Assembly: GCA_947095535.1 (NCBI GenBank)
Contig: OX352774.1
Coordinates: 234,323,825-234,387,824 of the forward strand
Source: Poecilobothrus nobilitatus
Taxonomy: Eukaryota; Arthropoda; Insecta; Diptera; Dolichopodidae
Length of the DNA stretch: 64,000 nucleotides
Reading direction: 5' to 3'
Shown: in pieces, positions 36,402-48,110 of the stretch
Numbering within the stretch: position 1 is the stretch's first letter
How the letters are laid out: each line of letters starts with the position of its first letter
Notes under the pieces: model-generated
What the model saw: the letters and a program-made list of their open reading frames with translations, nothing else
What the model was told of the DNA's origin: nothing
Databases searched by the model: none
Translations under genes and position numbers: made by a program

Positions 36402-37988
36402 CGAGGAAGAATACAGTTGACTTTGTCAACTCTTAGATACCCGTACGAACCGTTAGTATGTTCACAGCCTGTCACTCTGCTCACAATATTATTTTTTTAA
36501 TATTTTAGTATTTTAAAATAATTTGGGTGAATTTTATAATTTCTAGAACTATGGGTTGTACATATATTCAAACTATATGTTTATATGTACATTCTTCAAA
36601 AGCAGATTCTAACCTTTCACATAACGATTATCAATCCAAAACTTTTTCAAATATTCTATAGTACCATTTAGTACTAAGCGGTAAATGTATATTAAATTTA
36701 CTTAGTACAAAATAGTAAATACAATTTTAAATATTATATTATATTATATTTAAATATTCCATTGACAGAATAATTTCTTATAAGTACAATAAAATACATA
36801 TATGTATGAAAATACGGCGCTATATAATATACATCTATACTCTTATCATTCATTCACTAGTGACATATACGATATCTAAATAAACATGATATTATATAAG
36901 TATGTATATATATTAATATCATATAAATAAAAATTCTTCAAGCAACCGTTATGTTGTTTATTTATTTGCATTTTTATGTACTACGCATTATATCCTCAAC
37001 AATTTCAAATTATCGAGTAAAACAAATGCAAAAAATTTGTTGAAGAAATTTGTTAGAAAATTTGAAAAAATCAAGTAACACTTTCGTCAATTATAAAGTA
37101 ACCCTACATTATTAAAAAAAGTTGTTAACAGAAATAAGAACATAATATTGAAGCTTTAATTTTTATGTATTACTTTAAAAAAATTTTAACAGGTGTTCAA
37201 GTTACAGGTGTTTAAAAAAAGGAAATTTTCAGTTTTTGACCCCTTACAGCTCCTAAACGGGGGGTGATACAAAAAAAGTTTCTGAAATGACTCATACTTA
37301 TTTTCAAAGATCTAACATCTGTCAAAATTTCAAGTTTCCAACTTAAACCGTTTAGAAGATAGAAGGGTTGAAGGATTTTGCAAAATTTTAGTTTCACATA
37401 ACGGTAAATTAAGACACCGTATGCCACAAAAATATATTTATTGTATATATACTTTTACAGCTAATGAAAGTAGTAATCGTTTGGCGTTTTCAAAATGAAG
37501 ATATACCTTATACAACTTGTGCTATAACAATTTAAATATAGAGCTTTTTTGAACCTTTGGGGAGCTGTAGCTCCGTAACGGGTGGGGCTACAAAAAAAAG
37601 TTATAAAAAATAAAATTAATATTTTTGTGAGATATATCAGCGGTTAAAATTTCATAGCTCTATTGCAAAAAAAATGTCTGGATCTAAAAGTTAGGTGTTC
37701 GAGAGCTACCCTAAGGCTTGGTCCAAACTCAACCAAAAAAAATAGGGAACCTACAAATTACTCCCAGAATATTTTGTGTAAATTTCAAGATTCTAGCTTT
37801 CTTAGTTTTTGAGTTAGCGTGCTGACGGACGGACGGACGGACGGACGGACGGACGGACATGGCTCAAAAGTCTTAGAATTTTTTTCTGATCCGATCCATA
37901 CCTTTGAAGGTATATCTAGCTCGCTTATTTCGAGGTGTTACAAACGGAGGAGTAATTTTATTATACCCGATCCTATCGTACGGGTATA
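36402..37988 (-). mobile_element. Repeat family B, copy 2 (young, inverted)
   Basis: Reads on the minus strand from TATACCCGTACGATAGGATC (37988 downwards) to the CCTCG end at 36402. The tetranucleotide tract at 37823-37858 has about nine units. Core phrases (CACCCGTTACGGAGCTACAG, TTTACCGTTATG, CACCTGTAACTTGAA) and the closing hairpin GTTGACAAAGTCAAC are intact. It is nearly identical to copy 3 at 50045 and has the same 1587-bp length by my boundaries, in opposite orientation, about 12 kb away. The open frame 37212-37427 is inside it. Non-autonomous, DINE-1-like. Confidence 0.9.
37823..37858 (-). repeat. Expanded GACG tract in family B copy 2
   Basis: About nine GACG units, against about five in the otherwise near-identical copy 3 (50177-50196) and a broken tract in copy 1. 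The tract is the fastest-changing part of the element. Confidence 0.9.
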
Positions 37989-38504
37989 AAAATAAATACT
38001 ACGAAATATTAAAAAATAAAAGATTTTATTTCCAGATAAAAATATTTTGATTCTATGTACTGGGCGGTAGAATATTTTTATTTTTTTTATTTTTATTAGA
38101 ATTTTAATACATTCAGTTTGTGCTTAATTATTTATATAATTTTTTAATAAAATTAGAAATTAAATTTAAAATGCAGAGATATAAATAAAAAAAATATAAT
38201 ATTATTAGCACTTTTTTAGTTTTTTCCCATTCCATACTTTTTTTTAAAACCTTTTGTAAATATAAAACGGTCAGGCTATCGTAGGTACTCCAGATAAATT
38301 ATACTCAAGAACTATTTTGCTTTAAACATTTTCGAAAATCAAGATCAAAAAACTAACATGTATGACATGAGTTCAGTTACTTTTTAAGAGATAACTTGTA
38401 TACATAATTTATTATATTTGTTTTTAAATTTTACTCCCCTTTTGCTCCTATGCTCTTAGGACGTCAATTTGGTTATACATAATAGTAATATTCAATTTTT
38501 TTAG

Positions 38505-38656
38505 GAAACATTGGTTTGTTTATCGCTTCTACTTCCGGCATAAATTCGAAATAATGCGAATCATGGCAAGTTTAATCCCAAACACTTTAGAATTTTCGAA
38601 TGAAAAGAATAATAGTATGATTGGCTACATTTGTGGAAGGTGGAGGTTCATTTGAT
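38505..38656 (+). other. Possible 152-bp exon
   Basis: A T-rich acceptor (TTCAATTTTTTTAG) precedes 152 bases ended by GTAAGT at 38657. One frame is open for 49 codons, reading KHWFVYRFYFRHKF, then MASLIPNTLEFSNEK and MIGYICGRW, before a TGA two codons from the donor. The composition is protein-like, but the late stop means it is either broken, a terminal exon with the donor by chance, or not coding. Confidence 0.17.
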
Positions 38657-39279
38657 GTAAGTTACCTATATTTATATTTAATTTTAATTTTTTCGAAAAG
38701 AAAAATATTATTTTAGGTATTAAGTAGGTACTGTATCTCTAAATACACTGTACTGTATCTCTAAAGTTTATATAGAGAGCATAAAATCATAATGTTGTTT
38801 TCATTTTGAAGGGGAATATTAGAAAGGACGAACAAATTCACTGTTAGAAAATATATGACACTTATATTATAATATTTCTTTGCACAGCCAGACGTTTTGT
38901 GTTTTTGTTGCATTAGGTTTTCAGATATTTTTGTTTATCATTCATTATTTTTAAAATAACATATCAAATTGTATTAAAAAAAAACAATTTTTTTTCATAT
39001 TTTTTAGTGAAGATTCTAAAAAAAACAGAAAACAAATTTTATCTATTAGGTTTACGAGTATATTAAAAAAAAACTATTAATTTTGTACATTATTTTTATT
39101 TAGAGATTATCCACTTGTTTTAATTTTTATTATATAATATATCGAATTTTTTTAATAGAATTTATATAAGAAAATTATTGGGATGCCATATATTTATTTG
39201 GAAATACACTTTATGAAAATTATTTATGTTTGTACAAGTAAAATATTGCATTTATATGCCACGAATTTTGATATTTTTG

Positions 39280-39795
39280 GAATTGAAGGATTTAGTTCTC
39301 AGAGGTACCACTTTCCACGTTCATCGAATTATTATTATTCTTATCTTTTTTCTCTCAAAATTTTAAAGTTCCAATTGAAATCGTGCCAAAGCTATGAAAG
39401 AATTAAAATCTTATCATAACGAAAAATTTAAATACTAAAATTTCAAAACATTGTATAATTTTAACGTTGATATTTTATAAAGCTACAAAAATATCCAGTA
39501 CTTTGGCTATTTTAGATTGAAAAAATGTTAAATGGAACCTGAGAGATACACAAAGGAGTTTTTCAAATTTTCGAGGGCTGTTCTAGGGCTCTATAATGGG
39601 TGGGGTTACCTAAAACAATTCTTCTAGAACATTATTTTTTTTAAAAGATCTATCCATCGATGGTTAAAATTAATTCCTCTACCTTTCTAACGATGTAGAA
39701 ATTTTTGTAACAAATAGACGGAAGAAGAGACGGATAGACTGAAGCTAATAAGCAAATTTTTGAATTTCAAATTTTTCTTAAGAAATGTACTAAAT
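39280..39795 (+). mobile_element. Worn family A copy, forward
   Basis: Shows the family order: CTATGAAAG then ATAACGAAAAATTTAAATAC (39395-39435), TTTAGATTGAAAAAATG, GGGCTCTATAATGGGTGGGG (39586-39605), CCATCGATGGTTAAAAT, ACGATGTAGAAATTTTTGTAA and a broken tract (AGACGGAAGAAGAGACGG), then a degenerate palindrome (AAGCAAATTTTT ... GAAATGTACT) to 39795. The opening end cannot be traced. The frame 39183-39419 overlaps its start and is not supported. Confidence 0.6.
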
Positions 39796-42700
39796 ATTAT
39801 TCAATCCATATTTTTCTTTTAATGAAGAGAGTCTTCGATTAAGAATATTAGAAAAAAAAATGATTCGTGAGTAAAAGCTCTAAAACGTGCCAATCCTACG
39901 TTGAAAAGGGGAGAAAGAGAACATGAAAATTGAAAAGGTGCACTATGAGTAACAAATAATATAATAAATTATCAAAAAATTTAAATATTTTATTAAGATT
40001 TGGGAAAATTAAATAAAGAAGAACTATTATGAAATATAAAAATTCTTTAGTCATTCCATGCCTTAAGAATCGAACATCGCAACTTTAATCATATATCATT
40101 ATAATATTATAATAATGACTATATTGTGCTTAAATTAAAATAACATTTTTTTGTACTTATTGGTATGAATCTGAAATATTATCATAAACTTAAAAAAAAC
40201 TAATCAATCAAGTTAATAATTAACATACAAAAGCATTCCTTACGATAGAAAACCTCATTTATGCACGTAACCAGATTCTCAAAATTTTAAAAAATTTAAT
40301 TATATAATCGAATAAACAGGAATCAGAAAGTAAAAAAGTTTGAAGTCATAAACAAACTTAATAACAGATAAAATAAAGTGAGCTGAAATCTAATTATTTT
40401 CAGAATTTTGTTGTTAGATTAAGGAATACTATATTACAACAAACAATTTTCCACAAAAAAATAAGTTTTCCATTTTTCCATTCCACATTCTGCTTTTATT
40501 TTTCTGCTTTTTCATCCTTTGTTTTTTTGATTGTCCTTGTTGTACCTTCATGTGAAGGTCGATAAATAATATTTTATTTTTCAAAGATACAAAAAAAAAA
40601 AGCAATAACAGGAAAACAAAAATAAAAATTGGAATAAAAATAAAATATAAAATTAACAAAAATGCTGAGATGAAAAATCAAGGTCACAAAGATGAAAAAA
40701 CACCATTCAATATAAAATAATGTATCACCTCACCTATATCATTTTCTAACTCACCACAAGAATATGGTGTATAAAAAGATTAAAAAGAAAAAAAAATAAT
40801 CAAGATAATATATTTTTAAAAGGGAGAGGTCATTTTGGGCAGAGAGAGAATAAAAGGTTCAGACAAAATTTGAATATTTTTGTTTTTTGTTCATTTGTTG
40901 AAATTTTATACTTTTATACAACCATGTTGGAATAATGTTTGGTTCTCCATCCCAAAAATATGGCATATGATAAGGTAATAAATTTTTTTTTTTTTTTTTC
41001 ATTTTCAAACAGAGCGAGGTACAAACAAACCAACAAACTAATAAACCTATACAAAATATACAATAATGTCGGTTTGGTTGGCTTGTTGGTGGGTAGTCCA
41101 ATTTTAATTTGTTTGGTAATCATTTACAGGCGGTGGTTAAACAAAACCTTAGAATATAATTTACATAATAAAAATATTTTCGTTGTTTTTTTGTTTCCTT
41201 TTGTAAGTCAAAAAAGAAAAAAAAATTTTTTTTTTTAAATTATAATAATGAAAATATTTCAAAAGTATGTCGTTAAAGTGAATTTTGAATAAAATTTTTT
41301 TTGTAAAATTTTAGGAAGGTTAGTTTTAAAGGTCGCAATTTCATGAATATATTATTATTATAGCGGAATACATAGCTTTGATAATTAAAATTTTTTAGAA
41401 TCTAAAAAAAATTCTAATAATATTTAGAGAGTCACAAAGGTTATACTGAAAAGGATCTGGTATTTATTTTACTCGTTTTTTTTTTTTTTGAGAAATTGTT
41501 GTTAAAAAAAGATGTTTCCTGTTATAATAATTTTTTTTATTAAATCGCGATATTCAAGGAATAGATGTTAAAAATGTTTGTTCTACTTTTGTGTTTAATA
41601 AAAAAATTTGCCTATTCTAAATTTTACAATGAGTTTGTATGCAATTAGTAGCTATAGAGTAATTAATTATAAATATTAATACATTGAATTAGAGTGCAGA
41701 TGGTTGTGATTAATGTGTTAGTCATTTTTACTATTAGCATACCAGAGGTTCAACAATGATATAGTTTCCCTCCCGATTAAGTTATTCTTGCAGTAGGTAC
41801 TAAAGAATTTTTTTAAATTTATTTAAAAAAAAAACTTTTTTTTTATTGCTATTTTATTGCATTTTTATGTCGTTTATTTTTTTTTTTTTTTTTGCATACT
41901 TATAGGAAATTTATTATTTTGAATTCTTATAGGAGTTGTCGATTCACGAAATTATTACTATTTATTTATATCCCAAAAAATTTATTAACACTGAATTTTT
42001 TTTTTTTCTTATAAACTTTTCGGTAAAATTAAGTTTTTTTTTTGAAGTTTTAAAATCCTTTCTAGGAGCAGCAATGGTTTTTAAATTTCAACACAATATA
42101 AAAAATTGTATTTTGTTAGTAAAATTCAGAAATGGCGATAAAATTAATAGGCAGTTTTATGGAAGCAAAAAATAAAAAATCATCAACTTTTAAAATATTT
42201 CCTTATACAATTTCTGCCTTTTGAACATTAATATCATAGCACCAAAATATTTATGGGTATTCAATTTTTTATTTTAACATTTTGTGAAATATTTTGGATT
42301 ATGAAAAGAACTTTTAGATTTCAGCATAAAAAGGTTTGTTCTTATTAAACATTTAGCTTTTTGAAATGCTTTAAAAAATATGATATCAGAAAAGGACATT
42401 TAAGTATTATTCAGTATTTGGTACTTTTAGAATGATGGTATGGATAGTGTATTGTTGAAACATTATTACAAATTCTCTTTGCTTAATTTAATAATTTAAG
42501 AACTTCGGACACCTAATAAGTATGTTCTTTGATTTTTGTAAGCGGTTGATCACTTAATAGCATTTATTTTAGCTGTCTAAAAATAAGCGTTTATTTTCGT
42601 ACTTTTTTAAATTTATTACGATCAACTAATGGGACATGAATCATTGACTTATACGATTGTAATATTTTGATTTTGTTGTTTGTAACTATGATTTATTAGA

Positions 42701-42894
42701 GAGAACTCATTATTATTTCATTTTTTTATTAAGATAAAGTATGTAAAAAAGTAAATACTTCGCAAAGTTTTTTTCTATACCAAAAAATAAAACCAGAATG
42801 TTAACTTCTGATGACAACAAACATGTCATCCTAATGATAAAACAATTTTGAACAGATTATCATAATCGCTTAAAAGAAAAATCCAGATCTTAAA
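39796..42894. other. AT-rich stretch with long homopolymer runs
   Basis: Contains a T run at 40983-41000, T runs near 41480 and 41880-41893, and A runs. Frames on both strands at 40429-40659, 40859-41238 and 41936-42175 are built largely from these runs (Phe and Lys blocks) and overlap each other on opposite strands, so none is supported as a gene. Confidence 0.45.
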
Positions 42895-43070
42895 ATGAGT
42901 ATCATACGAAAATTATATAAACAACAGAATCGGATACAACAGAATCAAATTACTCGTTTTGGAATGGTAGAAAGACTGTAAAAAAGCCGAAAAAGTACAC
43001 CTTGCCGCTCATGAAACCAGGCGACAGTTGGGCAAAAAATTATATTTCAGTAGAAGAATCTAATATTATA
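42895..43070 (+). pseudogene. Coding-like segment ending at a splice donor
   Basis: From an ATG at 42895 a short frame reads MSIIRKLYKQQNRIQQNQIT to a TAA at 42979. A second frame is open from 42921 to exactly 43070 (50 codons) and reads SFWNGRKTVKKPKKYTLPL then MKPGDSWAKNYISVEESNII, meeting a perfect GTAAGT at 43071 in phase 0. The GC content rises here (GCCGAAAAAG, CACCTTGCCGC). I infer either a real exon of an unrecognised gene or a remnant with one frameshift. The acceptor side is poor. No domain is recognised. Confidence 0.27.
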
Positions 43071-43884
43071 GTAAGTTTTTTCTTTTTTGTTTTCAATATC
43101 AAAACTGAAGATAACTATAATAATAATATTATGTTAAAAATATTTGTGCAATCCATAAAAGTGTTTTTATTTTGAATTCGTTTTTATATAATTCAATTTT
43201 AGAATAACCGCGAATGAACTGCTTTATTCTTTTTTCGGTATTTTATTCTTTATTCTTTAAAGATTTTTGTTTTTGTAGAGAAAAGGAAATGAGTAAAATA
43301 TTTATTACTTTGGTGGTTCTCTTAATAGTAAAAAGGATGTATGTTTGAATTGCTATTTTTATTTAAAAAACTGCGGATTGAATCTTAAGAAAATGTGTTC
43401 AATTTGAAGAATAAGTTTTAATTAAAAGCAATACAAAGTTTTTCAATTAGGCTTTAACTCATGTTTTTTTTTTTGTTTGGTATAAAATCCTTGCAACTCC
43501 TTTATGAATTTTTATTCTTTTTTTAACCAAAAATTCTTAATTTATATCAGATTTAAGTCAAACATTTTTTTTTTCGTATTCAGCAAGTAAATATCCATCT
43601 CTAATAATAAACTGTTGAGAAATACATTTGCATCAAGGGTTGTTAAAAGCTATAAAAACTGTATAGGTACGTTACATTATTTAAAAATTTAAAGTTTCGA
43701 CGAAAATCTTAGGTGCCAGTTATTTAATTTTTAATTTAACAAACTTTGATTTGACATAGTAACGAACTATACAACCCTAAGGTTTGTCGTTGAATTTAAT
43801 TTACTTAAAAATTTAATTTCAAAAATTCAAAAGGCGTAGATATAAGTCAAACTTAAATAAATATTATATCGTTGATATTTGCGA

Positions 43885-44139
43885 ATAAGTGACCTAAAGG
43901 AAAGAGTTGGTATTTTCACGTGATTATTTCTAGGAGGTCTAGGGTTCGATTCCCGACTGGGTACAATAATTATAATATAAAAAAAAAAAAGAATATTCAT
44001 ATATCGCAATATATAAATACTTAATATATCACATAATATCTCGTACACCCCACATTCCTACCAGGAAGCAGGGGTTATAGCTACCTGGCACATTTATGTA
44101 CTACGGTACCTGTATATAAATAAATAAATAAATAAAATC
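43885..44139 (+). mobile_element. Second SINE type with (AAAT)n tail
   Basis: A perfect B box GGTTCGATTCC lies at 43943-43953, with a weak A-box-like AGTGACCTAAAGG about 50 bases upstream. The body ends with CTACCAGGAAGCAGGGG, a CTACCTGGCAC partner that can pair with it, and a tail of about five AAAT units to 44139. The body and tail differ from family S. The minus-strand frame 43827-44048 (with SRESNPRPP, the usual reverse reading of a B box) is an artefact. Confidence 0.7.
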
Positions 44140-45515
44140 ATTTCAAAACATTATTTCAAAATATCTTGAAATACTTGAAATGTCGTATTAAACTTCAATT
44201 AAAAACAATGTATTTGACATTCGATAGTGTTAGCAAAGATAAAATATTCAGGCCCTTGCATACCGTGAAACCACATCATAAACAATATTATGAGTTATGT
44301 TGATTTCGTCTGTATACATTACGAAGGAATCGTAATTCATCTAAAGAATCGTAATTCGCCTAGTGTTCTTTATTGCATGTTGAAAATTTTTTACATCAAA
44401 CATGGTTGCAAATATTGCTGCAATTGCAGTTAAAAACGTAGTTGTATTAATGAAGAAAAATTAACAGTTGAACTAATTTTCCTTTAACAGAGTTTTCCTT
44501 GTATATTTTTACATGTTTGATTTTCTTTTTTTACGGTATTTCTATCGAAGAGTAAAAATACCTTTAAAAATACAATAATCACAAACTGGTTTAAAATTTT
44601 CTTTTTCTATAAAATCATGAAAACAACGAATTCTGTTCATATAATAACATATTTTAGGGGAATATTTGTGTTATACCCAGATTTATACCCAATTTAAATA
44701 AATTTGTATTTATTTTAATTTTTATAGATGAAAAAAAAAAAAATCATGAAAATCGTAGAAGTAAAAGGAAAATTGAAAAAAGCTATAGATTTTTTGATGT
44801 TCTTTTCTTTTTTAGTCTGCAAAATATATAATAGCACATACTTGATGTAAAGTGAATTTAAAACAAATATTAAAATTCGTATATGTTTTATTAAAGGTGC
44901 GCAATTTATACTTGTGCCATATTCTTTTAATAATAATTTTTGGATAATAAAAAATAAAAATAACGTTTATAAGTATCTACAGTGTTTGATAAAAATGGAT
45001 CAATAAGTTTATATTTTAACATTTTGTACCAAAAATATAATAATAAAAAAAAAAAAGTTTTTTTTTTTTTAAATCATCCAACATATTTTGAAGATATTCC
45101 TTCTTAAAATATTATTGCACTCATATAATAATGTTCAAAACAAAAACAGAATCTCTTGGCTTTTTAGGGTTAAATAAGATAGCTTGCCAAGTATATTAAA
45201 TTTTTATTTTTTATATGTGTCTATTTCCTATCTATATACTTTTTGCGTACAAATTAGCAATTTTTAGTATCGTAATTTTAATTTTTTATTTATGACTGTT
45301 ATGTTTAGTATATCGTTATTCTACAAGCCGGGGCAAATTTTATATTCAGTGGTTTAATTCTTTTATTTTCTTATTACCTAATCATTAAAATCAATCCTTC
45401 ATTTTTTTTTTATTTATAGAAATAATATCTATGCAAATTTGCACCGATATTATTAACTGTAACGCCCAATAATTTTCCGTATACGATTACATTTTTAAGC
45501 TAAATGATTTTATAT
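44140..45515. other. No gene seen
   Basis: A short near-tandem pair (GAATCGTAATTCATC / GAATCGTAATTCGCC) lies at 44328-44360. T and A runs occur near 45050-45075. Nothing else is supported. Confidence 0.45.
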
Positions 45516-45731
45516 TTATGGAACGAAATAAGAGTTGAGACTGTACAAAGAAGTACAAAGATTTATCGCTATTATTTTATATTTTTTTCTAAATATATAA
45601 GTATTTCCCTTCCAGAAAATTCTATACAAATATTTTGGTTTAGTTGAAATAGCTTCAAATATTGGCCATGTCTTCCCCTTTCCAATAGGAGCGGACCACT
45701 TAACAAATTCTATTTTATACAAACTTCTCTT
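45516..45731 (-). CDS. Unidentified 71-codon open frame
   Basis: Minus-strand frame open from 45731 to 45516, reading EFVKWSAPIGKGKTW then PIFEAISTKPKYLYRIFWKG. Trp, Gly, Pro and Ala are more frequent than in chance frames of this window. The spacing of aromatic residues in the middle is faintly FLYWCH-like, but the diagnostic Trp-Cys is not seen, so I do not name a family. It has no ATG near its start and could be an exon or a fragment. Confidence 0.2.
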   Translation of the reverse strand, partial: KRSLYKIEFVKWSAPIGKGKTWPIFEAISTKPKYLYRIFWKGNTYIFRKKYKIIAINLCTSLYSLNSYFVP

Positions 45732-45905
45732 TTATCGAATGTATTTGTCAAATATTTTCTCTGTTATTTACATTATGTTCAGAAGAATTCAAGAAATTTA
45801 TAATCGCTTATTACAGATATTATTTGAAATAGTAATCCTTAAATCTCTATAATTAATTTTGAAAAGGTGCTGGAAATGAATTAAAAACTTTCATTACTTA
45901 TGTAA

Positions 45906-46142
45906 ATCAAAGTTTACCACTTTTCAAAATTAATTAATTGCGCCAAAATTATGGTATCAAAAAAAATTTGGGCTTCAGATAAAATATGGAATTATCGAAG
46001 AATTTTTTTTAAAAACACCTACAGAGAGTGCTGGGATTTATGTTTTTTATCATTTGACGAAATTCCACAGTATTGCCACAAATTATATATAGTAGTTGAC
46101 GAGGATGACGAGAATTTTTTAGAGAGAATGGTTTTGAATTAA
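45906..46142 (+). CDS. Unidentified 63-78 codon open frame
   Basis: Open from 45906, with an ATG at 45951 and a TAA ending at 46142. It reads KIWASDKIWNYRRIF, then YRECWDLCFLSFDEIPQYC and VVDEDDENFLERM. Three Trp, four Cys and an acidic tail are unlike the Lys/Asn/Ile-rich chance frames nearby. It faces away from the coding-like minus frame at 45516-45731. No domain is recognised; a gene fragment or short exon is the likeliest reading if it is coding at all. Confidence 0.25.
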   Translation: MKVYHFSKLINCAKIMVSKKIWASDKIWNYRRIFFKNTYRECWDLCFLSFDEIPQYCHKLYIVVDEDDENFLERMVLN

Positions 46143-47639
46143 AAACGGATTTTCTACAGCCGAACTTATCCCGAACCATGCCACTACAATACGCAATTTG
46201 ATTTCTTTTATTATGGTTTTTTTGATTTCTGGATGAGCACCAAAAGAAATGTATTTTATAAGCTCAGAAATAGGAAAATGTTAGTTTAGACGGCAAGCTC
46301 CGATTAAAATTGTTTCCTTGACTTTAAAATAACAAGATAAGATATTTAGAAGAAAAAAATTATCTTAGAGAAGTTAAATTATAATTATTAATAGACGACA
46401 ATTTAAATTGTAGAATAAAAATTATTCAAAACTAAAATTGATTAGGTACCAGGTATCTATACTCGTTATTTAATTTTGTTTTGAATTTAATTAGACAAAA
46501 AATAGATCAGTAAATAGATTTTCGTGAAAATAAACTTTTTTGAGCGCACAATAAATTATTCTAAATGTTTAAATGCTACCTACCTAATATTAAAAACCTA
46601 CCTAAAAGTTTGCTAAAAATCTGATTTGTTAAATCTACTTTTATTGGGTGCCGTTTTTAGTTAAAAATGTGTAATCAAAACACCCGTTTTTATTAAATGG
46701 GTTTCAGAAATATGTTTTTATGCCAAAAAACAAAAAAAAAAATGAAAAGTCCCATTTCCAATATAGCTTTCGGCCGGCTAACTATACGCTAGATCCTTAC
46801 GCTTACGCTAGAACTAACTAACTAGACGCTTTTTCAATACCTACCTATCTGTTTATTTTACTGAGAATAAATATTGATTTTAACTGAAAATTACTGTAAA
46901 ATAGATTATACTGTAACTGTTACAGAATAAAAATATATAAATCTTAAAAACAAGTACCTATAGATACAGAATTAAAATAAACAAAATAAAAGAAATAAAG
47001 CAAATTTTATGTAAATATTGGGTATATGTAATGGATTCAGGTGGAAATCAGGAAATGGAAAAAAATAAAAAGGAAATTGGGAAAATTTTTATTCATTTTT
47101 TTTTCCTTATTATAATTTTGTTAGAAGGATTTCATTTTTTTTCTATCACTGAGTTTTATTTTAATTATAATGGTACCTTTGAAAATAAAAAGTTTTTTTT
47201 TTTTTATATTTTTAAAAAAATATTCAGAAAAGTTTCCATATTCAAAATATTTTACATATGTGAAATTGAAAAAAAAGTTTATTCATTAAATTAACTTTTA
47301 ATTATTTAAAATTGCACTTTTTTAATGGAGAAAAATTGTATAGAAGTTTATCCACATTTTCAAAAGTGTATAAAAAACTGAATAAAAATATTTTACTAAA
47401 GTGTGTTTTTTTATTATATATACGACTAATGGAACCTATTATATACGAATGGAGTGCAAATATTTTTAATTTTATAAAAGGTCAAATTTAATTAAAGAAT
47501 TTTTAATTACATACTTTACAATTCCATAGACATTTATCACCTATATTTTGAATTCTGTGTAGATATTAAAATATTAATGGTCAAATATTTTTTATTAATT
47601 CCTCCTTAATTGGTGAGATCAGATTATTTTTCAGACAAA
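46143..47639. other. No gene seen
   Basis: AT-rich. The 87-codon frame at 47031-47294 is a run of Phe, Ile, Lys and Tyr codons from homopolymers. A short Gly/Ser start (MDSGGNQEMEKN) is its only unusual part. Confidence 0.4.
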
Positions 47640-47759
47640 AGGGTGTAAATAACACTGCAAAAACAGGTCTATAGTTCTCCCTTAGTTTCACCTATCTCCG
47701 TATTTTGTGGGTTCTGATTCCTTTTATAATACTCCGGTTAGTTATTTATTGCCTTTAAG

Positions 47760-48110
47760 AATGAAAGATTTGTTGAGAGTTTATGTCTGGCAGTGCATCT
47801 TTGGTTAAGCTTTGAATTAGTTATATCCATATCTTGCTCGCAAAAAAGTCCTGCAGTTATGAAGTATTTATTCTGAAGATTCTTCTTGTATGCGACAAAA
47901 ATTACATGTACCGTCATTCTCTATTTCAGTTTTCTTCAAGTGCTTTTTTATTCGGCAGTAAAGCTGTAAGAAATCTAATATTTTTCTATCCAGTCCTTTA
48001 ATTGTTTTTTCATATCTTTTCCAGTAATAGTTCCCGAGTAGTTATCCTTAGATTCCTCGGATCTTCTTGGATTGACTCAGTCCGGATTATTCACTCCACA
48101 GTTTACTACT
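47760..48110 (-). pseudogene. Jockey-like LINE 3' end, zinc-knuckle remnant
   Basis: On the minus strand one frame reads LQLYCRIKKHLKKTEIEN, then DGTCNFCRIQEESSE, a stop, and ILHNC. This is the post-RNase H segment of jockey-clade ORF2 proteins, where a basic HL segment is followed by a C..C ... H...C zinc knuckle. The Cys pair lies at about 47893-47907. A stop interrupts it and no reverse transcriptase is present, so it is a 5'-truncated dead copy. The stretch down to 47640 may be its 3' untranslated part. The copy at 52900 is the same subfamily. Confidence 0.65.

Noticed and set aside
40429..41238. Overlapping frames on both strands, up to 99 codons
   Set aside because: They consist mainly of Phe/Lys blocks from T and A runs and overlap each other on opposite strands.
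44200..44400. Possible transposase remnant on the minus strand
   Set aside because: A few suggestive words only, with no ordered motif; the local near-tandem repeat explains most of the signal.
47031..47294. 87-codon frame
   Set aside because: Mostly Phe, Ile and Lys from homopolymer runs; no coding signal beyond the first few residues.
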